64,000 nt of DNA from Geminicoccus sp. (GCA_002708995.1 PAPT01000032.1:36039-100038); one strand, 5' to 3'; shown: positions 16,351-24,909, counted from the stretch's first letter. Program-made: numbers and translations. Notes: generated from the letters alone by a model not told the origin.

Positions 16351-17861
16351 GCGGCTTCCCCCGCCATCATCAGTCCAATCGCTTCGCGGTCGTGGCTTTT
16401 TGTTTCGACTAATTGTCCGTCCCTGATGATCATGATGCGGTCGGCGAGGCCTAGAATTTCATCCAGATCTTCCGAAATCAGCAAGACACCGGCTCCACGT
16501 TCTCGTGCCTCCAGAAGTCGGCGGCCGACCTCAGCGGCAGCACCCATATCGAGGCCACGGGTTGGCTGACTGGCCAGAATGACCTTGGGCGCGCGTTCAA
16601 AAACTCTCGCCAGAATTAGCTTTTGAATATTGCCGCCTGACAATAAACGTGCGGCTGCGGTGACACCGGGCCCCCTAACGTCATAGCTATGTTCAAGTAT
16701 GCGGGCATAAGCCTCGATTGCATCTGGCCTGAGAAGACCTCGTGATTGAATATCGCTATCTTCCAAGCGCTCGATCACCATATTCTCCGCAACTGTCATG
16801 GCGCCGATAATGCCTTCTCGATGTCTATCCTCTGGAATGCGACCGACACCTGCCGAAATCATGGCTTGGGGCGCCGGCTTAGTAATTTCTTTGCCACCAA
16901 CTTGAATTGTCCCCTCCGAAAGGGTCATCAGTCCTGATACCACTTGCGCAAGAGCGCCTTGCCCATTGCCGGAAATTCCTGCGATGCCTAGTATTTCATG
17001 GGCATGCACTTCAAGGCTTACAAACTCTAGGCTATCGCGCTTGGACCGCCCGGCAACACTTATGTTTTTTAATTGCAGAACTGGGTCGCCAGTAGCAATT
17101 TTGGTGCGCTCTACTTTGGGTGATTCAGCACCAACCATCATCCGGGCAATGGCTTTTTCATCTGCCTGAGACGTCGCCATTTCACCCACTTTTACACCGT
17201 GTCGCAACACGGCAATCCGGTCAGAAAAGGCCAAAACTTCATGTAGCTTGTGGCTTATGAAAATTACCGAAATACCATCTTTGGTCATGGCCTTGATATT
17301 TTCAAATAGCGTGTCTGCCTCTTGTGGTGTCAGAACGGCGGTTGGTTCATCTAGCACAAGAATGTTGGCGTCGCGGTAAAGCGCTTTCAAAATTTCAACC
17401 CGCTGCCGCTCTCCTACTGACAACCTGCCCACTGGCGTTGAAAGCGGAGCTTTCAGGCCACTTTTTTCGATAATCCTGTCGATCTTGGATCGTGCCAATC
17501 GCGTACTACGCCGCACGGCGAGCAAAGGCTCAGCCCCAAGTGTAATGTTGTCTAGGGCATTAATATTTTCAGCTAAAGTAAAATGCTGATGCACCATCCC
17601 AATGCCCGCCGAGAGCGCAGCCAGTGGGTGGCCAAGTTGCAAAGGGCACAATTGGCCATTCGCGTCGGCCACATCAATCGTGCCAGAGTCTGGCAGATAG
17701 TGCCCGAACAACATGTTCATTAGTGTGGTTTTGCCAGCCCCGTTCTCTCCCAAAAGGGCCAGTACTTCGCCACGCTCTAAGGTCAGACTCACATCGGCAT
17801 TAGCAACAACAGAACCGAATTTTTTAGAGAGCCCATTCAGGCTGAGAACAATGTTTGACAT
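16347..17861 (-). CDS. BMP-type ABC importer ATPase (two fused NBDs)
   Basis: 504 residues from the ATG at 17861 (MSNIVLSLNGLSKKFG). Domain 1 has Walker A GENGAGKTT, signature LSVGERQRVEI and Walker B ILVLDEPTAV. Domain 2 has a weak, degenerate P-loop region (GISGNGQGALAQ), signature LSGGNIQKLIL and LASQPTRGLD in place of the usual Walker B. This asymmetry is normal for the sugar/nucleoside ATPase family (RbsA/NupO). It lies 42 bp downstream of the binding protein and overlaps permease 1 by 4 bp. Confidence 0.92.
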   Translation of the reverse strand: MSNIVLSLNGLSKKFGSVVANADVSLTLERGEVLALLGENGAGKTTLMNMLFGHYLPDSGTIDVADANGQLCPLQLGHPLAALSAGIGMVHQHFTLAENINALDNITLGAEPLLAVRRSTRLARSKIDRIIEKSGLKAPLSTPVGRLSVGERQRVEILKALYRDANILVLDEPTAVLTPQEADTLFENIKAMTKDGISVIFISHKLHEVLAFSDRIAVLRHGVKVGEMATSQADEKAIARMMVGAESPKVERTKIATGDPVLQLKNISVAGRSKRDSLEFVSLEVHAHEILGIAGISGNGQGALAQVVSGLMTLSEGTIQVGGKEITKPAPQAMISAGVGRIPEDRHREGIIGAMTVAENMVIERLEDSDIQSRGLLRPDAIEAYARILEHSYDVRGPGVTAAARLLSGGNIQKLILARVFERAPKVILASQPTRGLDMGAAAEVGRRLLEARERGAGVLLISEDLDEILGLADRIMIIRDGQLVETKSHDREAIGLMMAGEAA

Positions 17862-17903
17862 AGTTGGATGAATGGGCTGGCGTCTCCGCCAGCCCAAACG
17901 GGT

Positions 17904-18893
17904 CTAGTTGTCAGATACTGGACGCTCGTCGTTCACGTTCACACGGAAAAGGCCATCCATAATCTCCGCTTCACGCTCTTTGACCTTAGCCACGACTTCC
18001 GCCGGGACCAGGCTCTCATCTAATACCAGCGATCCGCCGCCGTATGCCATGAAGCTGTACTGACCATAGTCAGCTGCTTCAAAGTTGCCTTTTGCAACAT
18101 TTGCAACGGCCTTATCGATGGTGGCCTCCATATGCCAAAGCGCCGAAGCCATGATCGTCCCAGGGTAGTCGCCTGACGTGTCAATCACGTTGCCGATAGC
18201 CTTCACGCCACGTTCTACCGCCGCATCAGAGACACCAAAGCGCTCGGCATACATGATGTCAGCTCCAGCATCCATCATCGCAAATGCGCTTTCCTTAGCC
18301 TTTGGTGGATCATACCAGCTGTCGATGAAGTTTACGATGAACTTAACCTCAGGGTTTGTCTCGAGGGCTCCGGCCATGAAGGCGTGCATCAGTCGGTTCA
18401 CCTCAGGAATGGCGTAGCCACCAACCATGCCGATCACGTTAGAATTTGTTGCCGCTCCTGCGACCATGCCGGAAAGGTAGGACGGCTCGTGAATCCAGTT
18501 ATCAAAAACCGAAAAGTTTGGTGCAACGGGGCCGAAAGATGAGCCCATAAGAAACGCTGTATTCGGGTAGTCATTGGCAACCTTGCGCGCCGCTCGTTCC
18601 AGGCCAAAGACTTCGCCGACGATTAAGTGTGAGCCTTGCTCGGCATATTCCCGCATGACACGCTCGTAGTCGGTATTGGCGACATTCTCCGAGAACGTGT
18701 AATCAATATCGCCACGATCAGATGCAGCGTTGAGCGCTTTGTGAATGCGACTGATCCACTGTTGTTCGACCGGCAACGTGTAGATTGCCGCGACTTTGAC
18801 TTTCTCAGCCGCAGCAGCACCGGCAGCCAGCAGCGACGAGGCTGCGACCAAACCGGCGAGTAAAATCCGTCTTGATACATTTGTGATTTTCAT
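17904..18893 (-). CDS. BMP family substrate-binding protein of nucleoside/nucleobase importer
   Basis: 329 residues from the ATG at 18893, which is preceded by GGAGAGAG. The N-terminus MKITNVSRRILLAGLVAASS followed by LLAAGAAAAEK is a signal peptide, without a lipobox Cys. The mature part shows the Med/BMP pattern: VAAIYTLPVEQQWISRIH, GSSFGPVAPNFSVFDNWIHE (aromatic ligand-binding stretch) and YLSGMVAGAATNSNVIGMVG. It is the first gene of the operon and should bind a nucleoside, purine or pyrimidine in the periplasm. The plain Sec signal instead of a lipoprotein signal matches other alphaproteobacterial members. Confidence 0.88.
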   Translation of the reverse strand: MKITNVSRRILLAGLVAASSLLAAGAAAAEKVKVAAIYTLPVEQQWISRIHKALNAASDRGDIDYTFSENVANTDYERVMREYAEQGSHLIVGEVFGLERAARKVANDYPNTAFLMGSSFGPVAPNFSVFDNWIHEPSYLSGMVAGAATNSNVIGMVGGYAIPEVNRLMHAFMAGALETNPEVKFIVNFIDSWYDPPKAKESAFAMMDAGADIMYAERFGVSDAAVERGVKAIGNVIDTSGDYPGTIMASALWHMEATIDKAVANVAKGNFEAADYGQYSFMAYGGGSLVLDESLVPAEVVAKVKEREAEIMDGLFRVNVNDERPVSDN

Positions 18894-19191
18894 TTTCTCT
18901 CTCCTAAGTCTATTGAAATCAGTGCATTTTTCCATGAATTCGTCAACTGTATGTAGCCCCCACCCCAACCTAGTGCTCTCGTCGGGAATGCCGGGAGAGG
19001 GTAAACCCAAGGGTAGACCGCGGGGGTCTCTTGAAGGGCGCTAGGGGGGTCGCTAAGTCTAGATATCGGGTTGGCGTTAGGTCTCTTGAGGGGCGCCATT
19101 GGGCGCAGCAAGCACCACCCCCACGTTCACCCATGGTTAACCCACCGATATCCAGCGGTATTCTCAATGATGGCCGCACGAGGGACAGCCG
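18894..19191. other. Divergent intergenic region with short direct repeats
   Basis: 298 bases between the importer operon (left) and the secreted HExxH protein (right). It holds two near-identical blocks, GTCTCTTGAAGGGCGC at about 19026 and GTCTCTTGAGGGGCGC at about 19081. GATATCGG-type words also occur in inverted orientation at about 19062 and 19147. These could be operators or part of a degenerate repeat. No promoter is assigned with confidence. Confidence 0.35.
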
Positions 19192-20247
19192 ATGAGAGCG
19201 TTTATTATTGTTGTGGCAATTTTAATATTTTCCTCTTCGAGAGCCGTAAGTGAGCCACCTTATTCCGGCACTATATTTGTTGATCCTGACATCATTACCC
19301 AAACGGATGAGTCTGCTTTTGTAGGTCTGGAATATCGGGGCTTGGGCACCGAAACGGGTTATGACCGTCGCCTAGGCGGTGCATGGGTAACAAATGAATT
19401 CTTCATTTTCGATGTTGCGTATCATGACAAGCACGGAACGCGGGTTCGGGTGAACACTGAGTTCAGCACGCCCGAGAAGGCTGAAAAGGAAGCAATATTT
19501 TATGCTGAGGCAGTCGGGCGTTTACCAAGCATACTTCTTCGCGATCTCGATACAATAACCATACATGCTGGCAACGAGGACTATGGCGGTGGGAATCGCG
19601 ATATTCTTATTCATACATGGCGAACACGATCTTACCTTGCAGACGGGATCCTTGAAGAGACCCTGTTTCATGAAGCCTGCCATACTTCGCTCGATGAATA
19701 TCTCTATGCTGACCCCGATTGGGCTGAAGCGAGGCACAGCGACCCAGAATTCATTTCGGAATATGCAAGAGACTATCCACTCCGAGAGGATGTAGCGGAG
19801 AGTTGTCTAATGGCCTTTGCAATTCTCAATCGACCCGACCGTATCTCATCGACCACCTCTCGGCTAATCAGTGAAGCAATGCCACGGCGGATTGCTTACT
19901 TCGACAAGTTCGTAGAGTTCGATAACGAGGCTTTTGCTGCGATAGTGTCTGAAACCGATGCAGAGGTTAGGACCATACCATCTTTGGCCTGTGTTCAAGG
20001 GGAAGCAATTGGCTCGCTTGCCGGTGGTTACGAAGTCAGCATGCGCATCCGAAATGACACCAATTCAGATCTTCAGATCTCCTGGCTGGATTGGCAGGCA
20101 CAGCGCATCCAGTACCACAGCCTCAGTGCCGGTACTTCAGTCATGCAGGCTACCTTCACTAAACATCGTTGGGTAGCCACCAATGCAGCTGGTGAATGCA
20201 TTGCGATCGTAGAGCCAAAAGAAGACGGTACGTGGGTGATTAAATAG
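19192..20247 (+). CDS. Secreted HExxH protein with C-terminal VHL-beta-like domain
   Basis: 351 residues. The first ~20 (FIIVVAILIFSSSRAVS) form a signal peptide. A zinc-peptidase-like motif, LFHEACHTSLDEYL, lies near residues 160-173 with downstream acidic residues (PLREDVAESCLMAF), as in gluzincin-type folds. The last ~75 residues (RNDTNSDLQISWLDWQAQ, YHSLSAGTSVMQATFTKHRW) match the von Hippel-Lindau beta-domain pattern: N-x-S/T, W-LDF-G, Y-L-PG, T-HPW. A periplasmic or extracellular peptidase with a VHL-like beta module is inferred. No partner gene is adjacent, and composition is AT-rich like the importer operon. Confidence 0.7.
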   Translation: MRAFIIVVAILIFSSSRAVSEPPYSGTIFVDPDIITQTDESAFVGLEYRGLGTETGYDRRLGGAWVTNEFFIFDVAYHDKHGTRVRVNTEFSTPEKAEKEAIFYAEAVGRLPSILLRDLDTITIHAGNEDYGGGNRDILIHTWRTRSYLADGILEETLFHEACHTSLDEYLYADPDWAEARHSDPEFISEYARDYPLREDVAESCLMAFAILNRPDRISSTTSRLISEAMPRRIAYFDKFVEFDNEAFAAIVSETDAEVRTIPSLACVQGEAIGSLAGGYEVSMRIRNDTNSDLQISWLDWQAQRIQYHSLSAGTSVMQATFTKHRWVATNAAGECIAIVEPKEDGTWVIK

Positions 20248-20942
20248 GAAGCTTGGACGTGGAGCCGCCCAATGATCTCGAGGGGCAGCTTTCGGAACAT
20301 GAAAGGCGAGTTCGACTTCGACGCTCGAGTTGGACAAATAGTACTCTGTTAAGTGCGAGGCGTGCGCAAACCAGGATCAGGCGCCATTTCTACCTGACTT
20401 TCGGATTGACGCAGGAGGACTCACGCGAAAAAATGCTGTGAAAACAATAGTTTATATGGGATTTAAGGAGGGAAAGTGGTGCTGGCTGCACCAGATGGTT
20501 CTTCCATAGAGACCCAGAGTAACCCTAGTTCCCAATGATCTCAGGGCTCTAGCTGCCCCTGCCGGTACTCTCAAGCCTCCTTCGTGTCCTACCGCCCCTA
20601 TAGACCCCCAAGCCTCCCCTGTCCTCCAGCGACACAGACGACATCCTTCCAGGACCGAGGGGGTACCGGGGGACATCCTGGTTCAGGGCCATGGTGCGGA
20701 TGCAGGCGTGAAACCAGATGGTGTCAGCGATCATGCGGGTCCGCCTTTCAAATACTTACGCTGCAGACCGACCTTAACACCCTGTTTCGCCGACGCTAAT
20801 CCATGGAACCGAGCCGTTTTTGGGTTGCCCAGTGGCAAGCCCCTGAAGCTTATCGAGACCGATCGTGCCCCACAGGGACGCAAGCTGGCGTGGTGGCTTG
20901 CGTCCCATTATTTTTTTTATGCGCCCCATACCGAGCGCGGGT
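20248..20942. other. Gene-poor interval with a short ORF and possible transcript
   Basis: 695 bases without a convincing full gene. At 20465-20472 the plus strand has a strong Shine-Dalgarno-like AAGGAGGG just before GTG GTG codons (20476-20481). These open a 20-codon reading frame that stops at TGA near 20537. The interval ends in a perfect intrinsic terminator on the plus strand (20875-20918). Longer open frames on both strands show no recognisable family and look like decayed DNA. Confidence 0.35.
20875..20918 (+). terminator. Rho-independent terminator, 11-bp stem
   Basis: GGGACGCAAGC (20875-20885), a 10-base loop, GCTTGCGTCCC (20896-20906), then ATTA and eight T residues. The U-tract is on the plus strand only, so it ends rightward transcription. 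The nearest rightward gene stops more than 600 bp upstream. Confidence 0.88.
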
Positions 20943-22178
20943 TCAGCAGGCCCCTTTTTCCTCAGCCGCGCGGAGAGATTGCAACAACTGTTCTGCATTG
21001 TGAGCAATCATTGCCGCATAGGTCGGTGCCGGACCGTCGACGTCTGAAAGAGCCCCAGTAAACAGCGTTCCTCCGACTGACAAGCCGGTTTCGCTGGCGA
21101 TCTGTTGAATGATTCGGCTGTCTGCCAAGTTTTCAATGAAGACCCCGCCGATGCCGCCACTGCGCACCTGCTCGATCAGCGCGGCGACATCTCGCGCCGA
21201 AGCTTCACTGGCCGTGCTAAGGCCCTGAGGCGCTGCGAACTGCAGGCCGTATTCGGCGCCAAAATACTGGAAGGCGTCATGGGAGGTAATCACGGTACGG
21301 CAGTTCTCACTGATAGCGGCAAATTCAGACTGCAAACGGGCGTCCAGCTGTCCGAGTTCAGCGATGTACGTGTCCGCTCGGGCCCGGAAGTCAGCTTCAT
21401 GTGTAGGGCTTTCGGCTGAAAGTGCTTCGGTGATGTTTTCGACGTAAACGGCTGCAAGCTTCAGGCTTTGCCAGGCGTGCGGGTCATACTCACCGTGGTG
21501 GTGCCCGTGGTGGGCATCGCCGTGGTCGTCGTGGTGATCATCCTCATCGCCGTGGTCGTCGTTGTGATCATCCTCATCGCCGTGGTCGTTGTGATGATCG
21601 TCCTCATCGCCATGGTCGTCGTGGTGATCATCCTCATCGCCATGGTCGTCGTGATGATCGTCCTCATCGCTGTGGTCGTCGTGATGATTGTCTTCATCGC
21701 CATGGTCGTTGTGGTGATCATCCTCATCGCCATGGTCGTCGTTGTGATCATCCTCATCGCCGTGGTTGTCGTGATGATCGTCCTCATCGCCATGGTCGTC
21801 GTGGTGGTCGCCGCCACCTTCTTCGAACCCTGAAGCGTCGATGCCCTTTGTCGCCTCGATGATTGCACCCTCATAGCCGGATGCATCGATCAGCCGCTCC
21901 ATCCAGCCTTCGAATTCGAGACCATTTACAATCAGAAGATCAGCGCTGCTTAGCCGTCGGGCATCAGCGGGGCTCGGGGTGAAGACGTGGGTATCCTCAT
22001 TGCGGCCCACCAGCGACGATACAGTCGCTTGGTCGCCTGCGACCTGCTCGACCATGTCCTGCAGGATCGAGAAGGAGGTCACCACCTCAAGTCTTTGGGC
22101 GTGCACGGGTACAGTTGCGACAACTGAACTCGAGAACGCACTTGCAGCAAGTAGAGCGAATTTTCTGCGAAAAATCAT
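20943..22178 (-). CDS. znuA: Zinc ABC importer periplasmic binding protein with giant His/Asp repeat
   Basis: 411 residues, about 100 longer than usual. A signal peptide occupies residues 1-27 (cleavage after VHA). VVTSFSILQDMVEQVAG opens the cluster A-I fold, and NEDTHVFTPSPADARRL carries the first metal His. The His-rich loop, normally 20-40 residues, is expanded to residues 125-222 as about ten units of HHDDHGDEDD. YDPHAWQSLK gives the second His, ITSHDAFQYFGAEYGLQ the third, and GVFIENLADSRI the acidic ligand region. It overlaps znuB by 4 bp and is the last gene of a Zur-type operon. The C-terminal residue is Cys. Confidence 0.92.
   Translation of the reverse strand: MIFRRKFALLAASAFSSSVVATVPVHAQRLEVVTSFSILQDMVEQVAGDQATVSSLVGRNEDTHVFTPSPADARRLSSADLLIVNGLEFEGWMERLIDASGYEGAIIEATKGIDASGFEEGGGDHHDDHGDEDDHHDNHGDEDDHNDDHGDEDDHHNDHGDEDNHHDDHSDEDDHHDDHGDEDDHHDDHGDEDDHHNDHGDEDDHNDDHGDEDDHHDDHGDAHHGHHHGEYDPHAWQSLKLAAVYVENITEALSAESPTHEADFRARADTYIAELGQLDARLQSEFAAISENCRTVITSHDAFQYFGAEYGLQFAAPQGLSTASEASARDVAALIEQVRSGGIGGVFIENLADSRIIQQIASETGLSVGGTLFTGALSDVDGPAPTYAAMIAHNAEQLLQSLRAAEEKGAC
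21513..21806 (-). repeat. 30-bp coding tandem repeat in znuA (about 9.8 copies)
   Basis: The minus strand encodes nine full 10-residue units of the type HHDDHGDEDD plus a partial tenth, with His/Asn and Gly/Ser variants. At DNA level the 30-bp unit alternates GTGGTCGTC and ATCCTCATCGCC-like words on the plus strand. Copy number is expected to vary by slippage and is easy to misassemble. Confidence 0.95.
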
Positions 22179-23041
22179 TGGGTTACCTTTGGGTTTTTAC
22201 TGTTTGAGGAAATCCAGCCGCCCTCACGCCCGATGAACAGGGATATGAGATACATCAGACCAGCTGTCAGGATGATCGCCGGGCCGGAAGGGACACTGAA
22301 GTGGAACGACGCGAGCAGTCCAAGAAGGCTGGAGGCGGCGCCGATGAGAAATGCGATGAGGATCAGTGTGCCCACGCTGCGTGCCCAGAAGCGTGCTGTC
22401 GCTGCTGGTAACAGCATGATCCCAATGATCATCAACGAACCCATCGCATGAAAGCCTGCGACCAGATTGAGGACGACCAGCGCCAGAAATGAATAATGCC
22501 CGATCGCGCCAAGCCGGCTCAGCGAAGCCAGAAACTGCGGGTCGACGCTTTCCATCAGGATCAGACGGAACATCAGCGCTAGTGAAAGCATGGTGAATGT
22601 CGTAACGCAGCATAGAAGGAGTAGAGCCCCATCATTCAGCGCAAGAACTGATCCGAATAGAATGTGGATTAGATCGATGTTGTCACCGCGAATGGAGATG
22701 ATAAGAACGCCAAGTGCCAGCGAAATCAGGTAAAAGGTCGCGAGGCTCGCGTCTTCTTTAAGTATCGTAGTCCGGGCGATTAGACCGGACAGGAGGGCCA
22801 CCACGAAGCCGGCAATAATCCCGCCGAAGGTCAGGGCCGAGAGCGAAAAACCGCCCACGAGATATCCGATTGCAGCCCCCGGCAGAATGGCGTGTGCCAT
22901 GACGTCGCCCGTCAGACTCATCCGCCGCAGCATCAGGAATACCCCGAGCGGTGCAGCGCCGGCAGCAATGACCAGACAGCCGAACATAGCGCGGCGCATA
23001 AATTCAAATTTCACAAAGGGCTCAACGAACAGCTCCAGCAT
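22175..23041 (-). CDS. znuB: Zinc ABC importer permease (ABC-3 family)
   Basis: 288 residues, seven to eight hydrophobic helices. MSLTGDVMAHAILPGAAIGYL is the ABC-3 family signature that contacts the ATPase. LLPAATARFWARSV and GLLASFHFSVPSGPAIIL are the later conserved segments. The start codon shares a base with the ATPase stop (TGATG), and the stop overlaps znuA by 4 bp. Zinc rather than manganese is inferred from the upstream operator and the His-rich binding protein. Confidence 0.9.
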   Translation of the reverse strand: MLELFVEPFVKFEFMRRAMFGCLVIAAGAAPLGVFLMLRRMSLTGDVMAHAILPGAAIGYLVGGFSLSALTFGGIIAGFVVALLSGLIARTTILKEDASLATFYLISLALGVLIISIRGDNIDLIHILFGSVLALNDGALLLLCCVTTFTMLSLALMFRLILMESVDPQFLASLSRLGAIGHYSFLALVVLNLVAGFHAMGSLMIIGIMLLPAATARFWARSVGTLILIAFLIGAASSLLGLLASFHFSVPSGPAIILTAGLMYLISLFIGREGGWISSNSKNPKVTQ

Positions 23042-23790
23042 CAGGTGTTGACCTTCGAGCAGGAATGAAGTTCGTCAGCACAAGCCTCGCACATCCGACT
23101 GGCAAGCTGAGTATTTGCGCCTGTCAGCACTTGTCGGGTCGGACCATGGGCAACCAGTTCCCGCGCAATCAGCAGTGTCTGCGGGAAATGCGCACGAACG
23201 GTTTCCTGATCGTGAAGAACAGCGAGGATAGTAATGCCATCAGAATGCCATTCCTTGATGACCCTGATCAGGTCGATGAGCGTCTTTGTGTCGACTGCAT
23301 TGAATGGTTCATCGAGCAGTATCAGCTTGCCTTTCTGTAGCAGCAGTCGTGCGAACAAAGCCCGCTGTAGCTGCCCGCCTGATAGCTGACCGATCATTCG
23401 GCTTTCAAGGCCGGCCATACCGACAGCCTCGATCGCCTCTTCGACTTCGGTGCGCTGGCGCCTGTCGGGCGCACCAAAGGGCCCAAGCTCGTTCCAGAGT
23501 CCCATGGTGACAATTTCCTGCACCGAGATCGGGAAGTCGCGCTCGATGGTCGAGTGCTGGGGCAGGTAAGCCACTTCCGACCGCTTCAGCGCTCCGAAGG
23601 AAACCCGACCGCGAAAAGGCTGTACTTCCCCAACGACGGTTTTGAGGAGTGTCGACTTGCCAGCGCCATTCGGCCCCACAACCGCCGTTAGCGACCCAAC
23701 AGCAAGATCGGCATTCAACCCGAGCAGGGCCGGGATCGCGCCGAAGTTCACAGATAAATCAGAGAGTTGTAGTGCTGCGCCCTGCACCAT
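23041..23790 (-). CDS. znuC: Zinc ABC importer ATPase
   Basis: 249 residues. Walker A GPNGAGKST, Q-loop VAYLPQHSTIERDFPISV (the D-FP motif typical of metal-type ATPases), signature LSGGQLQRALFARLLL, Walker B LILLDEPFNAVD and switch VLHD. Its ATG overlaps by one base the stop of the 37-codon peptide gene upstream (TAATG). The last residues (CEACADELHSCSKV) are Cys-rich, possibly a metal-sensing tail, though this is inference. Confidence 0.9.
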   Translation of the reverse strand: MVQGAALQLSDLSVNFGAIPALLGLNADLAVGSLTAVVGPNGAGKSTLLKTVVGEVQPFRGRVSFGALKRSEVAYLPQHSTIERDFPISVQEIVTMGLWNELGPFGAPDRRQRTEVEEAIEAVGMAGLESRMIGQLSGGQLQRALFARLLLQKGKLILLDEPFNAVDTKTLIDLIRVIKEWHSDGITILAVLHDQETVRAHFPQTLLIARELVAHGPTRQVLTGANTQLASRMCEACADELHSCSKVNT

Positions 23791-23903
23791 TAACTACCCT
23801 TCAACAGGAGCGCGTAACCGACCCAGATCGGTAAAGCGAGGACAATCGCAAACACCAGTCGCAAGAGGGCGCTGCGGTGGCTCAAGAACAGGAAGAACGT
23901 CAT
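23790..23903 (-). CDS. 37-residue single-pass membrane peptide at the head of the znu operon
   Basis: An ATG at 23903 opens MTFFLFLSHRSALLRL, then VFAIVLALPIWVGYALLLKG and a final Ser, ending in TAA whose last base is the A of the znuC ATG. The peptide is a cytosolic/basic N-terminus followed by one ~20-residue hydrophobic helix. The tight TAATG coupling to znuC and its position between the Zur-like box and znuC argue that it is translated. No family is recognised; it could be a small subunit or regulator of the transporter, or a leader peptide. Confidence 0.6.
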   Translation of the reverse strand: MTFFLFLSHRSALLRLVFAIVLALPIWVGYALLLKGS

Positions 23904-23959
23904 TTTCCCGAATCCCAGTTATTGGGGAACGTTGCTCAGGATACTGAGCCAGCCCCTAA

Positions 23960-23978
23960 AATGTTACAATATAACATT
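23960..23978 (-). promoter_or_regulatory. Zur-type operator palindrome
   Basis: AATGTTA (23960-23966), CAATA, TAACATT (23972-23978): a perfect 7-5-7 inverted repeat that matches the alphaproteobacterial Zur consensus ATGTTATANTATAACAT closely. It lies 57 bp upstream of the small membrane-peptide gene and 170 bp upstream of znuC, in the right place to repress the operon when zinc is plentiful. Confidence 0.8.
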
Positions 23979-24084
23979 CAGTAGATAGAAATCCGGTTGT
24001 CTAGAGAATTCCTGTGCTCAATAAAGATGGCTGACCTGCGTTTGTGGTCGAAGTTGGCTGGGAACAGCTCAGTCATGGGACAGA

Positions 24085-24846
24085 GTGAGGCCCGCTTCAC
24101 AGCCCGGTGGAAACCTGTTCGCTGATCTTGCTGTCGAGAAGTACGAGCTGGAAAAGCACAATCTGAAGAACGATGGCCAAAGTGGTCGCTGGTTCAGCCC
24201 GCTCAAGCACCATGTCATTCTGTCACTGGGCAACGTGCCGATCTTGGAAATCGATCAGTTCAAAGTACGAGATGCCCTCGCTCCGATCTGGCGGGAGGAG
24301 ACTGACACCGCACTTAAGGCTCTCAACCGCACCCGCATGGTGTTCCGACACGCTGCAGCAAAGGGGTTGGCCGTTAATCTGAACGCTGTTGAGCTAGCCC
24401 GCGAGCTGCTGGGTTACCAGAGCCATTGGGTCAAACACCTCGAGGCAATGCCGTGGCGGGACGCGCCTGCGTTCTATCAGTCGCTTCCTTACGAAGGTCG
24501 GATACACCTCGTGCTGAAGCTCACGATCCTGACCGGTGTCCGTCCCGGGGTCGCGCGGGGGTGCAACGAGCAGCCTGAGGTCAACACGAGTGGCCCTATG
24601 GGCAAGCTGCTCCTGGATGTGCTCCGGGCTGTCGCTGAGTTCGAGACGGGCCTCCGTCGGGAGCGCCAAATGGAGGGCATCGCCAAGGCCAAAGCGGCTG
24701 GAAAGTACAAGGGTGGTCAGCCGATCAAACTCGAGAAGGTGGAAAAGTTAAGGGTGTTGGTGGAGGAGTATGGGGTCTCCAGCGCAGCTGCGTCTCGAGA
24801 GGTCGGCATCAGCCGGGTCACTGCGCACAAGTACTTGGTAGGCTGA
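24085..24846 (+). pseudogene. Chimera of a tyrosine-integrase N-terminus and a serine-resolvase C-terminus
   Basis: One 253-codon frame from GTG. Residues ~10-154 read as the core-binding domain of a P4-type prophage integrase (HVILSLGNVPILEIDQFKVR, then AWRD-like and LTILTGVRPG), ending at the first catalytic Arg; the H-R-Y part is absent. From about residue 167 the sequence is the C-terminal half of a Tn3-type resolvase: NTSGPMGKLLLDVLRAVAEF, then EGIAKAKAAGKYKGG, and a helix-turn-helix GVSSAAASREVGISRVTAHK. The N-terminal serine catalytic domain is absent. Neither half can be catalytic alone, so this is a recombination relic or a DNA-binding fusion. Confidence 0.75.
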
Positions 24847-24909
24847 TGTTTGGTAAGGGTCATCACTGACAACAGGCCAGCAGCTTCGAGACAAATCCCC
24901 AAATGCAAA

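Noticed and set aside
21468..21833. Plus-strand hydrophobic ORF of 121 codons (Val/Ile-rich)
   Set aside because: It is the antisense reading of the His/Asp repeat of znuA; a GAC/CAC repeat read backwards gives GTC/GTG, so the apparent membrane protein is an artefact.
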